64,000 bases of DNA, from assembly GCA_036852015.1 (NCBI GenBank), contig JAANDG010000139.1:124001-188000 (forward strand). The letters run 5' to 3'. This stretch comes from Pelodera strongyloides (Eukaryota; Nematoda; Chromadorea; Rhabditida; Rhabditidae). Under the pieces are notes generated by a model, which saw only the letters and a program-made list of their open reading frames with translations, was not told where the DNA came from and did not search any database. Below are positions 23,601 through 33,308 of this stretch, piece by piece. Position 1 is the first letter of the stretch, and the number at the start of each line of letters is the position of its first letter. The position numbers were made by a program, and so were the translations under genes.

Positions 23601-24871
23601 GAAACGTAGGCTAAAAGCAAATCTAGAGAAAAGTGCATATTTCTTCAACATTCACTTAAAAAAATAGTTTCCATCTGAGACCAATTCCCCCACTCAATTC
23701 CCCATTTCTTTGTGTGTCCCGCACTAGAATGCTATTTTCTGACCCCAAGGAATAGTTCCCCGAGGGAATCGGAGTGGTGAATATGGCCTATGGAATCTTA
23801 ATCTTTAGAGATAAAAAAGAGTTCCAGGAAGTCGTGAGTGAAGTGCACCAAATGAGACCTCCAGACAAGTCTGGAATTGCGGCAATTGGAAAGCAATTAA
23901 ATCAAAAGGAATCTGTGAATCGCTATATTCTACGAAGGGGAGAATCCTTACAAGTGAGTACTTTTCATTTACATCTTCACGGAAGAAACTCCACGTGCGG
24001 CAGCGCTCATATGACGGGAAAAGTGCGCGCGGCGAAAATTCGGCGCAAGAACTTTGGCGCCCGAGTGAATAATACGGAACGATTGGGCACAGACTGTGGG
24101 GCAGGGAGAGAGAGAGAGTGAGAGAGAGTGAGAAAGAGAGAGAGAGAGAGAGAGAGAAATAAAGAAAGAGATTATGGCTCTACGTATTTGTTTACCAAAT
24201 TAACCGCTGGGGTAAGTTCATGAAGAATAAAACACAATAAGTTTAAGTTGTATCTTTTCAGGATCAACATCCATCTTCACACTTTGAGACGAAAAACGAT
24301 GCTCGGAGAATACGGAAAATTAGCAAAAGATCAGGTATTAAAGCGAAGCAGCGGCCGGTTTTGAAACGCATCGTGCACAACTGCTTTCTTTTAAGTAAAT
24401 TTTCTCGAATTTGCTCAAATTTTATTCTGATTTATGTTCATTTGCGTAATCCGCATAAGAATGCTGTCTACTCGATGTGTCCGCTACGAATGCTACGAAT
24501 ATCTCGTCCGGGTTTAGGATCGGGCCCATTTACCTTACCTTAGGCCCATTAGAGATCCGTCTTTAGCATCTAGGAATTATTTCCAAGTATCTAGGTTGGC
24601 CATTTGTCACGGATCAGATTCGAACTCGGGTTGCATGCGTTAGAGCCGGACGCGCTAGCCACTGGTCCACCCTACTTGGTAATTAGTTCAATCCAGGCAA
24701 TTATCCTTTCTCTTTTTAGATTCTCAGGGTACCTTACCCAGCTACCGTACCTATTCAGTACCTCCGACCGATGTACAAAAAGCCACGGAAGCGCTACATC
24801 TTCGACTCATTGCACTGGAAAGAACATCGAAATTGCGAAAACATGAAAATGTTGAAGAAATTGAAAATTAG
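20695..24871 (+). CDS. Unrecognised 398-residue Cys/Ser-rich protein
   Basis: Nine exons joined in phase: 20695-20799, 21150-21214, 21543-21729, 22302-22586, 22802-22922, 23198-23263, 23811-23953, 24262-24334, 24720-24871. TTTCAG 12 bp before the ATG looks like a trans-splice acceptor. The N terminus (MSKDQSLMGMLCNFLCCRSK) has a short hydrophobic Cys cluster that could be palmitoylated (inference). Central parts are Pro/Thr-rich (about residues 140-200: NTPRPVTPPQD). Later segments are charged and possibly helical (FQEVVSEVHQM; LEEILAKHVDEKE). The C terminus ends KLRKHENVEEIEN. I recognise no domain. The exon 6 donor was chosen as A|GTGAGG because it alone keeps frame with exon 7. The exon 3 acceptor (TTAAG) is weak; a start at 21535 is the alternative. 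Introns hold MITEs of families I, K, A and B and a tRNA-derived repeat. Confidence 0.6.
20797..20990. mobile_element. Family I palindromic repeat, copy 2
   Basis: CCATTTGGTGTCCATTTGGT and ATTGGTCACCCCATGGTC motifs in opposing orientation. Its left edge coincides with the donor of exon 1 of the gene around it. Confidence 0.6.
22015..22272 (+). mobile_element. Family K repeat, left-arm type, copy 1
   Basis: Shares about 250 bp with 50405-50656: CCGCCTGAGGCGACTTACAT, then GATATTGAGCTGCGAAACTC, then CTCTTTTATATAATAAGATA. Lies in intron 3 of the surrounding gene. Confidence 0.75.
22612..22745. repeat. TC-rich microsatellite
   Basis: Pyrimidine run (CTCT, TTTCTTT, CTCCC) in the intron between exons 4 and 5. 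Confidence 0.85.
23025..23130 (-). mobile_element. Repeat family A copy
   Basis: CGTCGCCTACTGCTCAGAAC, GCGGAACATGTCA, then TTGAATAAAGGTGCACGC. It is followed by a short (TTTA)n run. Confidence 0.7.
23312..23482. mobile_element. Family C/D-related MITE
   Basis: GCATATAACAGCCCGTTTTA at the left; GTTGTCCAACTCCAACATAC with an A-rich end at the right. Diverged inverted ends. Confidence 0.5.
23690..23782. repeat. Dispersed repeat N
   Basis: CCCACTCAATTCCCCAT, AGAATGCTATTTTCTG and GAGGGAATCGGAGTGGTGAA are shared, inverted, with 61955-62075. Confidence 0.65.
24108..24168. repeat. GA microsatellite
   Basis: (GA)n with GTGAGA interruptions, in an intron. Confidence 0.9.
24338..24480. mobile_element. 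Family B MITE, copy 5 (right end lost)
   Basis: Begins TTAAAGCGAAGCAGCGGCCG four bases after exon 8 ends and stops at CTCGATGTGT without the closing arm. Confidence 0.65.
24555..24680 (-). mobile_element. tRNA-derived SINE-like sequence
   Basis: The minus strand has an A-box-like TGGACCAGTGG and, about 45 nt later, a B-box-like GAGTTCGAATC. The surrounding cloverleaf is poor (mismatched T stem), so it is not a working tRNA. Confidence 0.45.
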
Positions 24872-24879
24872 AGCTCTCC

Positions 24880-26100
24880 TCGTCCTTTTCTCTATTCTCT
24901 CTATATTCTCTCTCTCTTCTCTCTTCTGTCTTCTCTTCTATTCTCTATTCTCTATTCTCTCTCACTCTCTCTCTCCCTCTGTCTCTGAGTTTCTCTCTAC
25001 CTTTTCTCTATACTTCTCTCTCTCTCTCTCTCTCTGTGCTCTCTTTAAATACCAAAGATCAGAACTTTTCACCAAGCTACAATATATTTACAATTTTTCT
25101 GCAACCTAAATTACCCGGTCTTGTCACGTTTTTCAAAAATTTGAGCTTAATAAAGTGTTTAATAAGTCAACATGTAAAAGTTCGATCCATGATCAGAACA
25201 CACAACTTTTGGGTGAAAAGAGCTATTTTTTTATTTTTTTTGTGTTTTGTGTTCATGCAGTTTTTTTTGCAGTGTAAATAGAGAAGAGGTTGTTACTGGG
25301 GGAACCAAAAACTCACACTGGAGGGAAAATACAACACTTTTCAACATTTTCTTTCTTTAAACGTTAAACGTAATATTTTTTCCTGAATTCTGTATCAATG
25401 TATATAATCATTTGTACGTAATAAAAACTGTGCATTAAAATACTGCATGATACAGCACGGTTGAAAAGTTCTCTATGACACATAAAACTGTATTTGGAAC
25501 TTTGGGGCATCAGTTTGTGATTTTTCACTACCACTGCATCAATTTTTGCACTCGAATAATCGCATTAGACCCGCGTGGAACGAAATTTAACAAAGTATAA
25601 AACAATTTTATCATATTGTCTACCAACTAGATTATCCTGCCGACTTTACTGTTTGCATTCAACATTATTTAAAAATGTAGGCTTAAATCTATTATTTTTA
25701 TTATATTAAATGCGACAATAATAATAGATGTAAATAGTCTCGAAGACACCTCATTGTACCAGTTCTGTATTTGTTTGGACACTTCTGTTTGTTTGTTGAA
25801 CAGTATGGTTTTGACAAGCAAACAATAAATGTGCGTAGATACGCGAAACTTTATACTTTGTTTGCTATTCTATACTTACTTTTCTTCGTTATAATGTATG
25901 GAAATGTTGGCAGAAGTGTTGAACACTACCCCATTTTGTAAATATACCACCCGAAAATAAAATATACTACCACATGGGAAAAAAAAGCCCCTGCGATGTG
26001 CTACCCCGGAAAATTATATTTTATGTTTTTCTACGTGAAATAGAGTTTAAATCCCTGCTTAATTACTGACATATACTGTAGTCAATGTGTATGGACATCG
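24880..26100. other. TC-rich run then AT-rich intergenic sequence
   Basis: 24890-25045 is a long CTCTCT/TTCTCTA run right after the stop codon of the preceding gene. The rest is AT-rich with no supported exon or repeat. Confidence 0.6.
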
Positions 26101-26116
26101 AAGTCCAATGACGCCG

Positions 26117-26190
26117 GTTTCTTACCGTAGTTCGAATTTACCGGTAATTTACCGTAGCTGGACTTTACCGGTAACTTGCCGCAGCTGGAA
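26117..26190 (+). promoter_or_regulatory. Promoter-proximal direct repeats with ACCGGTAA
   Basis: Two and a half copies of a unit of about 29 bp (TTACCGTAGCTGG plus ACTTTACCGGTAA) end about 35 bp before the start codon of the kinase-like gene. ACCGGT is itself palindromic. A role in transcription is inference from position only. Confidence 0.35.
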
Positions 26191-26224
26191 TCATAATCCC
26201 TTCAAATCATTTCAGACCTTAAAA

Positions 26225-29200
26225 ATGTCGGAATTTTCTCAACTTGGTGAAGGTATTTGCGAGACGCACGTTACATGGGAGGATATTGAAGAAAACCTTC
26301 GAAATATCCTAAATTTACCATCGGAATTCGAATTTGGAGCTAACAAAGAAGTCAAAACTCTACCGGATGGAGTGGTAAGTTGTTAAAATATTCAGAGATT
26401 AGACTTATGTTTAGGTTTAGGGCTTAGGCTTATGTTATGCTCATGGATGGTTAGCCCTAAACACAGACGTAGGCGTTATCCATGATCTTATATGTATACA
26501 GTATACTTATGTGTAGGTTTGGATATAGCCTTATGGACTTATGCTCATGCTCATGCTTAGGCTTAGGCTTAGGCTTAGGTTCGGGCTTGGGCGTTGGTCT
26601 AGGCGATTGCCTGAAAATAGATTCTGAAACGGCGTTTTATTTTTAGGGTTTCTCTTCGCGCGTAAGCGTTGCAAATCTGGATTTGACAAAGAATGGGCAT
26701 CTTCCTCAACAGGTATTAATTGATATTTGATTGAGCATAAAGGGGTAAACAGAGGAGTCTGAGCATTCAGGTAGCTCTGTGATCTAATCGAGCTTTATTT
26801 AGTCTCCTTGCGCGCTTCACACTAGCTCACTGCTCCGCCACTGAAAAAGTTGCCTTGCCGAGAAAATTGCCCGAAAACGCCTAGCTGCTTTCACGCGTTT
26901 TGCCGCGGAGCATTGTCGAGGCAAAAGCTCGGAAAATCGTTGCCTAGATTTTGCGGAGGCGGAGGCAAACCCTCGGCATTTCCGAGGCAACCTCGTCAAG
27001 TATCAAGCGTCAAGCCCGCTTGTCGCAAAATTTCTTGGGATCAAAACTGATGTGTCAATTAGAAGTGGATTGTTCTAGATGTAGTTTCTTATCGAACCAT
27101 AAAGGGTTTTCCAAGCATGCTGAAACCGTATCTTGGAATTACAAGAGAATATTTTTGTAATTTTTCATATTATATATGCAAATTTCGGGCAGAAATACGG
27201 TAGTATTAAGAGAATAATACCGAATTTTTGGAATACTTGGAAACCCCATAAGTATTCCAACATTTAGGTGATATTCAAAATCTCCACCATGCAGAGTATG
27301 ATGACATTGCGGGCCAAGTGGAGAGAAGCCAACCCGGGAGGGTATAACAAAGAAGAAGAAGCAGTAAGACTGAGGAAATTTGAGGAACTTATCAGATCGG
27401 TGAGTTTTTCAAAGCGGCATAACACGTGTTATGAAACATGTGCTCGACAACTGTATTTCCATGTATTATATGCAAACTGCTTCCTTTTTGCGCCAGAAAT
27501 GACCAAAGGGACATAATGCATACATAGCGTAGCATTGAAATTGTCCAGAATGCCCTGCAAAACCACGTGCCATTCCGCTTTAAAACACGTTTTAGAAGTT
27601 GTTGAAAACTCCGAGTTATATATTCCGGATGTTCATTTTCTCCGTACATTTACTTGTTCAGATGCATAACGCTGAAGTCGAATTCTACAGTGTTCTGGAA
27701 AATATTGACGATTATTCGCAAAAGTATAATGTTCCACATTTCTATTGCTCACAAGCATTTACGCAGGTAGGATTCACATCCAATTTTATAACTATAACTT
27801 TTTTTGTAACTTTCTCGGTTTGAATATAGACTATAGACAGACACATGACATTAGCCAGATAGGTAGTACTTTTATATTTGTGCCTGTCACGCGTAACATA
27901 AGTTGTCTGAAAATAAATCTCCATGGCGGCGCCACAATTGCGCCACAAGTTCGCCACAGGAGCGCCGACAGAGAACGTAAGCCTTTCGAGCACAAGTGAC
28001 GCAGAAAATTTAGTGTGCCACCCCAGCCTTCACAAAGCTCATATTTTTCGCGGCGAATTCGCGTACTTTTGGTGAAATAACTTAAATGCGAAACCATTCA
28101 GGAGAACTATATCAAGGGTTTTCTCGTAATGCATTTCTATGAAGGAGTCCGGCCGGTTCAAATACACGAAAATTTGACCCTCAACGAACTTGACCAGGTA
28201 ACAGCCTTACCTTCGATCCGTAGAGTTAGCTTTACCTAGAAATTTGGTTACCGAAAACAGGCCCAATTATGGGCACTGTTACTTGGTACAGTAGTCTAAT
28301 TTTACTAATTAGCTATTTAACTTGTCAGTAATTGTTAGGGCTAATGGTTTAACGCGAATACAAACGCCAGGTTCTACGCTCGCTTGCCAAGTTGAATGCG
28401 CTATCGGTAAACTACCCGGACCAAGTGAATAGCCAGACGTTTGCTAACAATAATGCTACGATGCTGTATCAGGAAATTATCACGGAAAAGGTGAGCGTCG
28501 TTATGGATAACAGAGAAAGATAGAGAGAGAGGGAGAGGGAGAGAGAGAGAGAGAATGAGAGAGAGAATGAGAGAGAGAGAGAGGAAATAGGGAGGTTAAC
28601 TCAATAGGCTCTTTAATTGTGAAGAAGCATTTTTAAATCTGATTTCAGGTGCTACTGGGCTACCTAAACTTTCTACAAAAGCTCACCGGCGCTAGCTTGA
28701 CGGCTCAAATTGAAGGAGTTCGTGAAAATATTTCAAAAGCATATCGGCCAACTGTTTTCAGTGAACTTTGCGCAAAGTTTGGTATGTTTCACAATCCATT
28801 TTCCTTTTTTTTCATGTTAAATATTTCCAAAAGTTATGGTACAGTGCGCCACTATCGCAACGTTTTATTAGTGGGACCTGGAACACGAAAATATTGAAGC
28901 CTTAAAGAACACCCAGAACCATGATAGACCACCCAGAAGCTGGAGATACCACCTAGAACCATGATAGACCAAAGCTTGACTGACCATCCTTAGAGATCAC
29001 CCACGGACCAGTGAAAACGAACAGATAGGACCGACATACAGCCTAAGGGCCAAGGCCAACTAGTACTATATGTTTCCTCTATTTTTCATTCAGATAGATA
29101 CGTTTTATCCTACTCGTTTCCAGATATGAGCCCGGTGTTTGTCCATGGCGATATGTGGACTGGAAACACATTGTGGAAAATTGAAGAAATTGGAAAGAAA

Positions 29201-31642
29201 TCCCTCAAACAAATTATCGACTTTCAGGTATTTTACTGTAATTAACACTTAATAATTATCTTTTGTAGCTATTTTATAGAAACTAAATGAGGTTGTTACA
29301 TAGTTCTCCACGTTGATTATATTTTTTCATCGTTTTGGGATGTCCGCATCCTTACACTTCAATAGCGTGAACCTTTATTTAGCGTATCAGCTTTAATTTG
29401 TCCCTCTTTAGGCAAATCATATGGGATCTCCTGCTGAAGACCTGGCAAGACTTCTTGCAAGCGCGTTATCACCGGAAGATCGGAGAAATAAGTGAGTTCC
29501 AAAAATAAAACTTAATATCGTCATTTACATCGTCACTTTGTCATCTGGAACTCATAATGCTCAGGTCAGTTAGGACATCTGCGGAGCAAGTTACAAGCTT
29601 CGAAGCCATGTATTATGTATTGAATTACAGTTGAATAAAGGAGAAGCGTAAAAATAAAAAATAAAAAAAGCCTTTTACGATTCAAAAACTTGACTCGAAG
29701 TTACTCAACGGTGGTTATGTTCAACGCGTCGACTTGTCGCGCAGAAGTCCTGCACAGAGTAGAGCTCAAAGGGAGTTTAGGATTCCGTTTTTGATCCTTA
29801 TTCAAAACAGTTCATACTACCAACCCTTCTGTACGGGAACCATAAAGACTATTATTATTACCTATGTGGTTATTTTAAAGCAGTCTAGTCACAACTTTAA
29901 AGGGAATTGACTCTTAGATGCTAGGCTATGGCGCCAATTGGGCACTAGCCCGACACCTTGTATATTGAAAGTACTTCTATCGATTCTCCTTGATTTTAGC
30001 TACGAAAGTGCGATCGGGAAATACTACGAGCACCTTGTTGAAGCAACGGAGGGAAGTACGATCCCCTTTACACTCGAAAAGGTGTGATATTACAGGATAT
30101 GCAACTTCCGCGGCGCATTCCAACTAGTGTGCCATAGGTGCGCGCGCGCCCCGCGAAATCTAAGCAGCACCCGCTCCACGTAGGCCTATTACCGTGACCG
30201 TGACGTCACGAAGAAACTATTCATATTAAGTTTACAATTGTATGGACTATCCCGTAGTTTGTAGGTTTGTACGTAGTGTAAGTGTTTTGGTTATGTAAGC
30301 ACATCTCATGGGGCCAAATAGCAATGTTTCACGTGCTATACTATAAACACTAGAAGAGCAAGCAACATTGTTCATTCAGGCGTTTAAAGGGAGAGGCCCA
30401 CGAGAAAAAAGTGTTCCACAATTTACTTGCACAGAATGTCCGTAATCTCAGAAATATTTCTGTGAAAACCGCATCTCTTTGCATCTAAAACTCGCAGAGA
30501 TATTCTATGCTAAACAGTTCGGCCAGGCACCGTAGCCAGAAAGGTTAAAATACCTTTTTATATTTTATATCCATCCATTAGCATTATTTCTCTACGTAAT
30601 GGTTGTTAAACGAATGAAGAACATTACTACCATTATAACAAAGTGTTTCCAGTACTGTAATGCCATAAAAGAGCAAAAATTGTTTCAGACTACGGTGCCT
30701 GGCCGAACTGTTTAGCATAGAATATATCTGCGAGTTTTAGATGCAAAGAGATGCGGTTTTCGCAGAAATATTTCTGAAACTCCGGACATTCTCTTCAAGT
30801 AAATTGAGGAACACTTTTTTCTCGTGGGCCTCTCCCTTTAATTAACATGGTAGCAGAGAAAATGATTTTTTAAACAATAACTCTAATTTTTTTAAATACG
30901 GTATTTTGTGACAGCGCGTTATAGAATCTCTGTGAATCCCCCTTACCATTCCTTTTAATCAACGGAAGTTTAGATTCTATAATTTGATATGTATCACGTA
31001 GCTTCGAAATACGCTCGATAATTCCTTGATCGTATGCAAACTCAATTCAGTTCCATGCATTTGTGGCACAGATGGTACATGCTGAACCACGTGCCATACC
31101 GCTTTAATTCTTTTCTTTCCAGTTAATCGCTGCTTACAAGGAGTGCCTCCCTACAGCAGCTCTGATACTTCTCCCGATTTTCATCACAAAACTTGGATCG
31201 TTAGCTAAAGAGAATTCAGATAGAAACGCAGAAATGGTAAGAAAATACATACAAATTCTACGATTTCCAATCTATTTTCTGTGAATCTCAGGTGTTCATC
31301 TTGTAGATGATTTGTTTATCAAGATATCCTGCGAAACTAAACATGTCATGGTGACACCCGAAAAGTTACAGGAGCTGACGAGTTATGGCTAATTTTCCCT
31401 AATTAACCGCTTCATGTTCATTATGCTAATTGTAAGCTGAATCGACAAGCCCCACTATTTTACTTTCTCCCGTAAGCGTAATTCTAACCAAACTTACCGT
31501 AGTTAGGTATTGAGGGCATATTCTCTTCATGTCAAATGACTTATGATAATAAATCTAACACTGGTTACAGACAAAAACCATGATCGACAAACTCGGCGCA
31601 CTGCTTGAAGATGTCGTACTGTACACGGAGGACATCGCCTAG
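26225..31642 (+). CDS. CHK kinase-like (DUF1679 / ecdysteroid-kinase-like) protein
   Basis: Twelve in-phase exons (26225-26374, 26647-26712, 27268-27399, 27662-27766, 28102-28197, 28371-28490, 28649-28781, 29124-29227, 29412-29491, 30000-30081, 31123-31236, 31571-31642) give 417 residues, the usual length for this family. The start follows a TTTCAG acceptor by 9 nt, suggesting spliced-leader trans-splicing. The N-terminal WEDIEENL...FGANK region is typical of nematode members. The kinase-like core has the catalytic loop HGDMWTGN (His275, Asp277, Asn282) and the metal-binding IDFQ (Asp300). CHK proteins are choline/aminoglycoside-kinase relatives; insect members phosphorylate ecdysteroids, but the substrates of nematode members are unknown to me. 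AATAAA lies 27 bp after the stop. Introns carry telomere-like sequence, family D, A and F repeats. No key residue appears to be missing. Confidence 0.92.
26396..26610 (+). repeat. Degenerate telomere-like sequence in intron 1
   Basis: Four exact or near-exact TTAGGC units at about 26557-26580, with scattered TTTAGGG, TTAGGCTTATG and CATGCTCATG variants on both sides. Orientation is opposite to the 15503 tract. Confidence 0.8.
27411..27583. mobile_element. Family D MITE
   Basis: AAAGCGGCATAACACGTG at the left and ACCACGTGCCATTCCGCTTTAA at the right. In intron 3 of the kinase-like gene, starting 11 bp after the exon. Confidence 0.7.
28510..28590. repeat. GA microsatellite
   Basis: (GA)n with AATGAG interruptions in intron 6. 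Confidence 0.9.
29545..29642 (-). mobile_element. Repeat family A copy (diverged)
   Basis: CATCTGGAACTCATAATGCT, GACATCTGCGGAGCAAGT, then GTTGAATAAAGGAGAAGC. In intron 9. Confidence 0.6.
30384..30841. mobile_element. Family F long-arm MITE (TTAA type)
   Basis: 458 bp bounded by TTAA. Arms of about 160 bp are inverted copies starting TTAAAGGGAGAGGCCCACGA and reaching CAGTTCGGCCAGGCACCGTAG. The central spacer is about 130 bp. In intron 10 of the kinase-like gene. Confidence 0.9.
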
Positions 31643-31668
31643 GAAGATCAGAAATATGATAAATTGGA

Positions 31669-31674
31669 AATAAA
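31669..31674 (+). promoter_or_regulatory. Polyadenylation signal AATAAA
   Basis: Canonical hexamer 27 bp after the stop codon of the kinase-like gene. Confidence 0.7.
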
Positions 31675-31975
31675 CTTTAATATTATGAAAATCGTCTGTA
31701 TATCTTATCATAAATGTAAAACTGCGTATTTGTGTATCATGCGCAGTTTCCAATCACAAATGTATAAAAAAACTTTTTACTAAACCTGAGCGATACAGTA
31801 TAAGATGAGGTTATATTCAAGCGAGCATCAGTAAGCAAGTAAAAACAATGCACGATAAAAGGATAACAATATAACGATAAAACAACATGTATGTACACAT
31901 ATACGATAAAATACACTGATTACATATAAAGAGACGTCACATGTCACTTAAACCTAACAATAAGTACCATAATAC

Positions 31976-32428
31976 TTAAAGGGTCAGGCCCACCGTTTTG
32001 AACCCATATTTATTATTTGTTCATAATTTTTGTAAAGGGTGTTTATTATAAAATATACACACTGAGTTTGAGCTGGCTTTACCATCACGAAGCTTTTCAC
32101 GTTCGCTTTCCTTACAGAGTATATACAGTATGGGAAAGCAATTGCACCCTTACTTCCTTGTTGTGCGTGTCCCGAGGGTAGCCGGCAGTATAGCCAGGCT
32201 CATAGGGACAGAAAAAAGAGCGATTTGCCCCCGGGGCACGCACAATAAGGAAATAAGGGTGCAATTGCTTTTCCATACTGTATACTCTGTAAGGAAAACT
32301 TACGTGAAAAGCTTTGCAATGGTGAAGCCAGTTCAAACACAGTGTGTACATTTTATAACAAACACCCTTTACAAAAATTATGAACAAATAATAAATATAG
32401 GTTTATATCGGTGGGCCTGACCCTTTAA
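31976..32428. mobile_element. Family G long-arm MITE (TTAA type)
   Basis: 453 bp, TTAA at both ends. Arms of about 180 bp start TTAAAGGGTCAGGCCCACCG; the inverted partner ends CGGTGGGCCTGACCCTTTAA. Each arm holds TACAGTATGG next to AAGCAATTGCACCCTTA or its inverse. Confidence 0.9.
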
Positions 32429-32584
32429 GCTTGTCAGCTGGTTATAAAAATGAACAACACAAATTAAAAGTAAGAAATAATAAGTGAATACGAAAAGGAA
32501 TAAGGCACAATATTATGTACACCGAGAAGTGAAAATTAAACTCAAAGAAATCAGTGAGCAATACGTCTTCTTGCCTTCTTACCC

Positions 32585-32751
32585 TTAAAGCTATATAACG
32601 GCCGGTTTCTGAAGAGTGTGATCAGTAAACCGCATTCTCATAAGTAACATGCAAATGAATATAATGTGCGTAGTTCTTTGGATACACTACATAAGAATAC
32701 GAATACGGCGTCCAGCATACATTTCAAAAATCTGTCGTTATATCGCTTTAA
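32585..32751. mobile_element. Family C MITE, copy 2
   Basis: TTAAAGCTATATAACGGCCG to TCTGTCGTTATATCGCTTTAA, 167 bp. A family D-like fragment also lies at 33090-33197. Confidence 0.8.
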
Positions 32752-33308
32752 AACTTTGAAAGTTTCATAAGAACTTTGAGGGTGCTACACAATATACCAA
32801 TGCCTTTCGAAATTGACAACATAAAAAAAAGTATATACAAATACAAAACAAGTAAGCTATCAGCACAGTCAGGTCTATTTGAACTCAACTACGTACAATA
32901 TAAAGGTAAAACTTTCTAAACTGCCATAAAAAGTCAACAAGTACGTGCCAACAAAGATACAGTAAGATAACAACACCGCAAAGATACGAATTACAGCAAA
33001 AACGAAAGGCCTATAAAACATGTAAATAACGCATATACATACACAAAACACATAAACTATGTTTCACACACCAATGGACAACGTAACTGTAAGTCCATGT
33101 ATTACACGAAAACTGTGTTCCATTCTGAGTCGTAGTGCACACAAATTTGCATATAATACATGGGGGTGCAAAGCCGCGTACGATACCGCCTTAAATCAAG
33201 TCATAGCAAAATATAAGTATTCAAATTCCAATAAGGCGCAGTCCCAGAGCTATGAAGAGTCCGCCAGTCATAGCAGCTTTGGGATGGCGATCTAAAAAAA
33301 ATGTGCAA

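Noticed and set aside
26817..27050. Opposing 60-codon frames in the kinase-like gene intron
   Set aside because: The sequence is a GCGTTTTGCCG/CGGAGGC-rich repeat between two well-supported exons in phase with each other.
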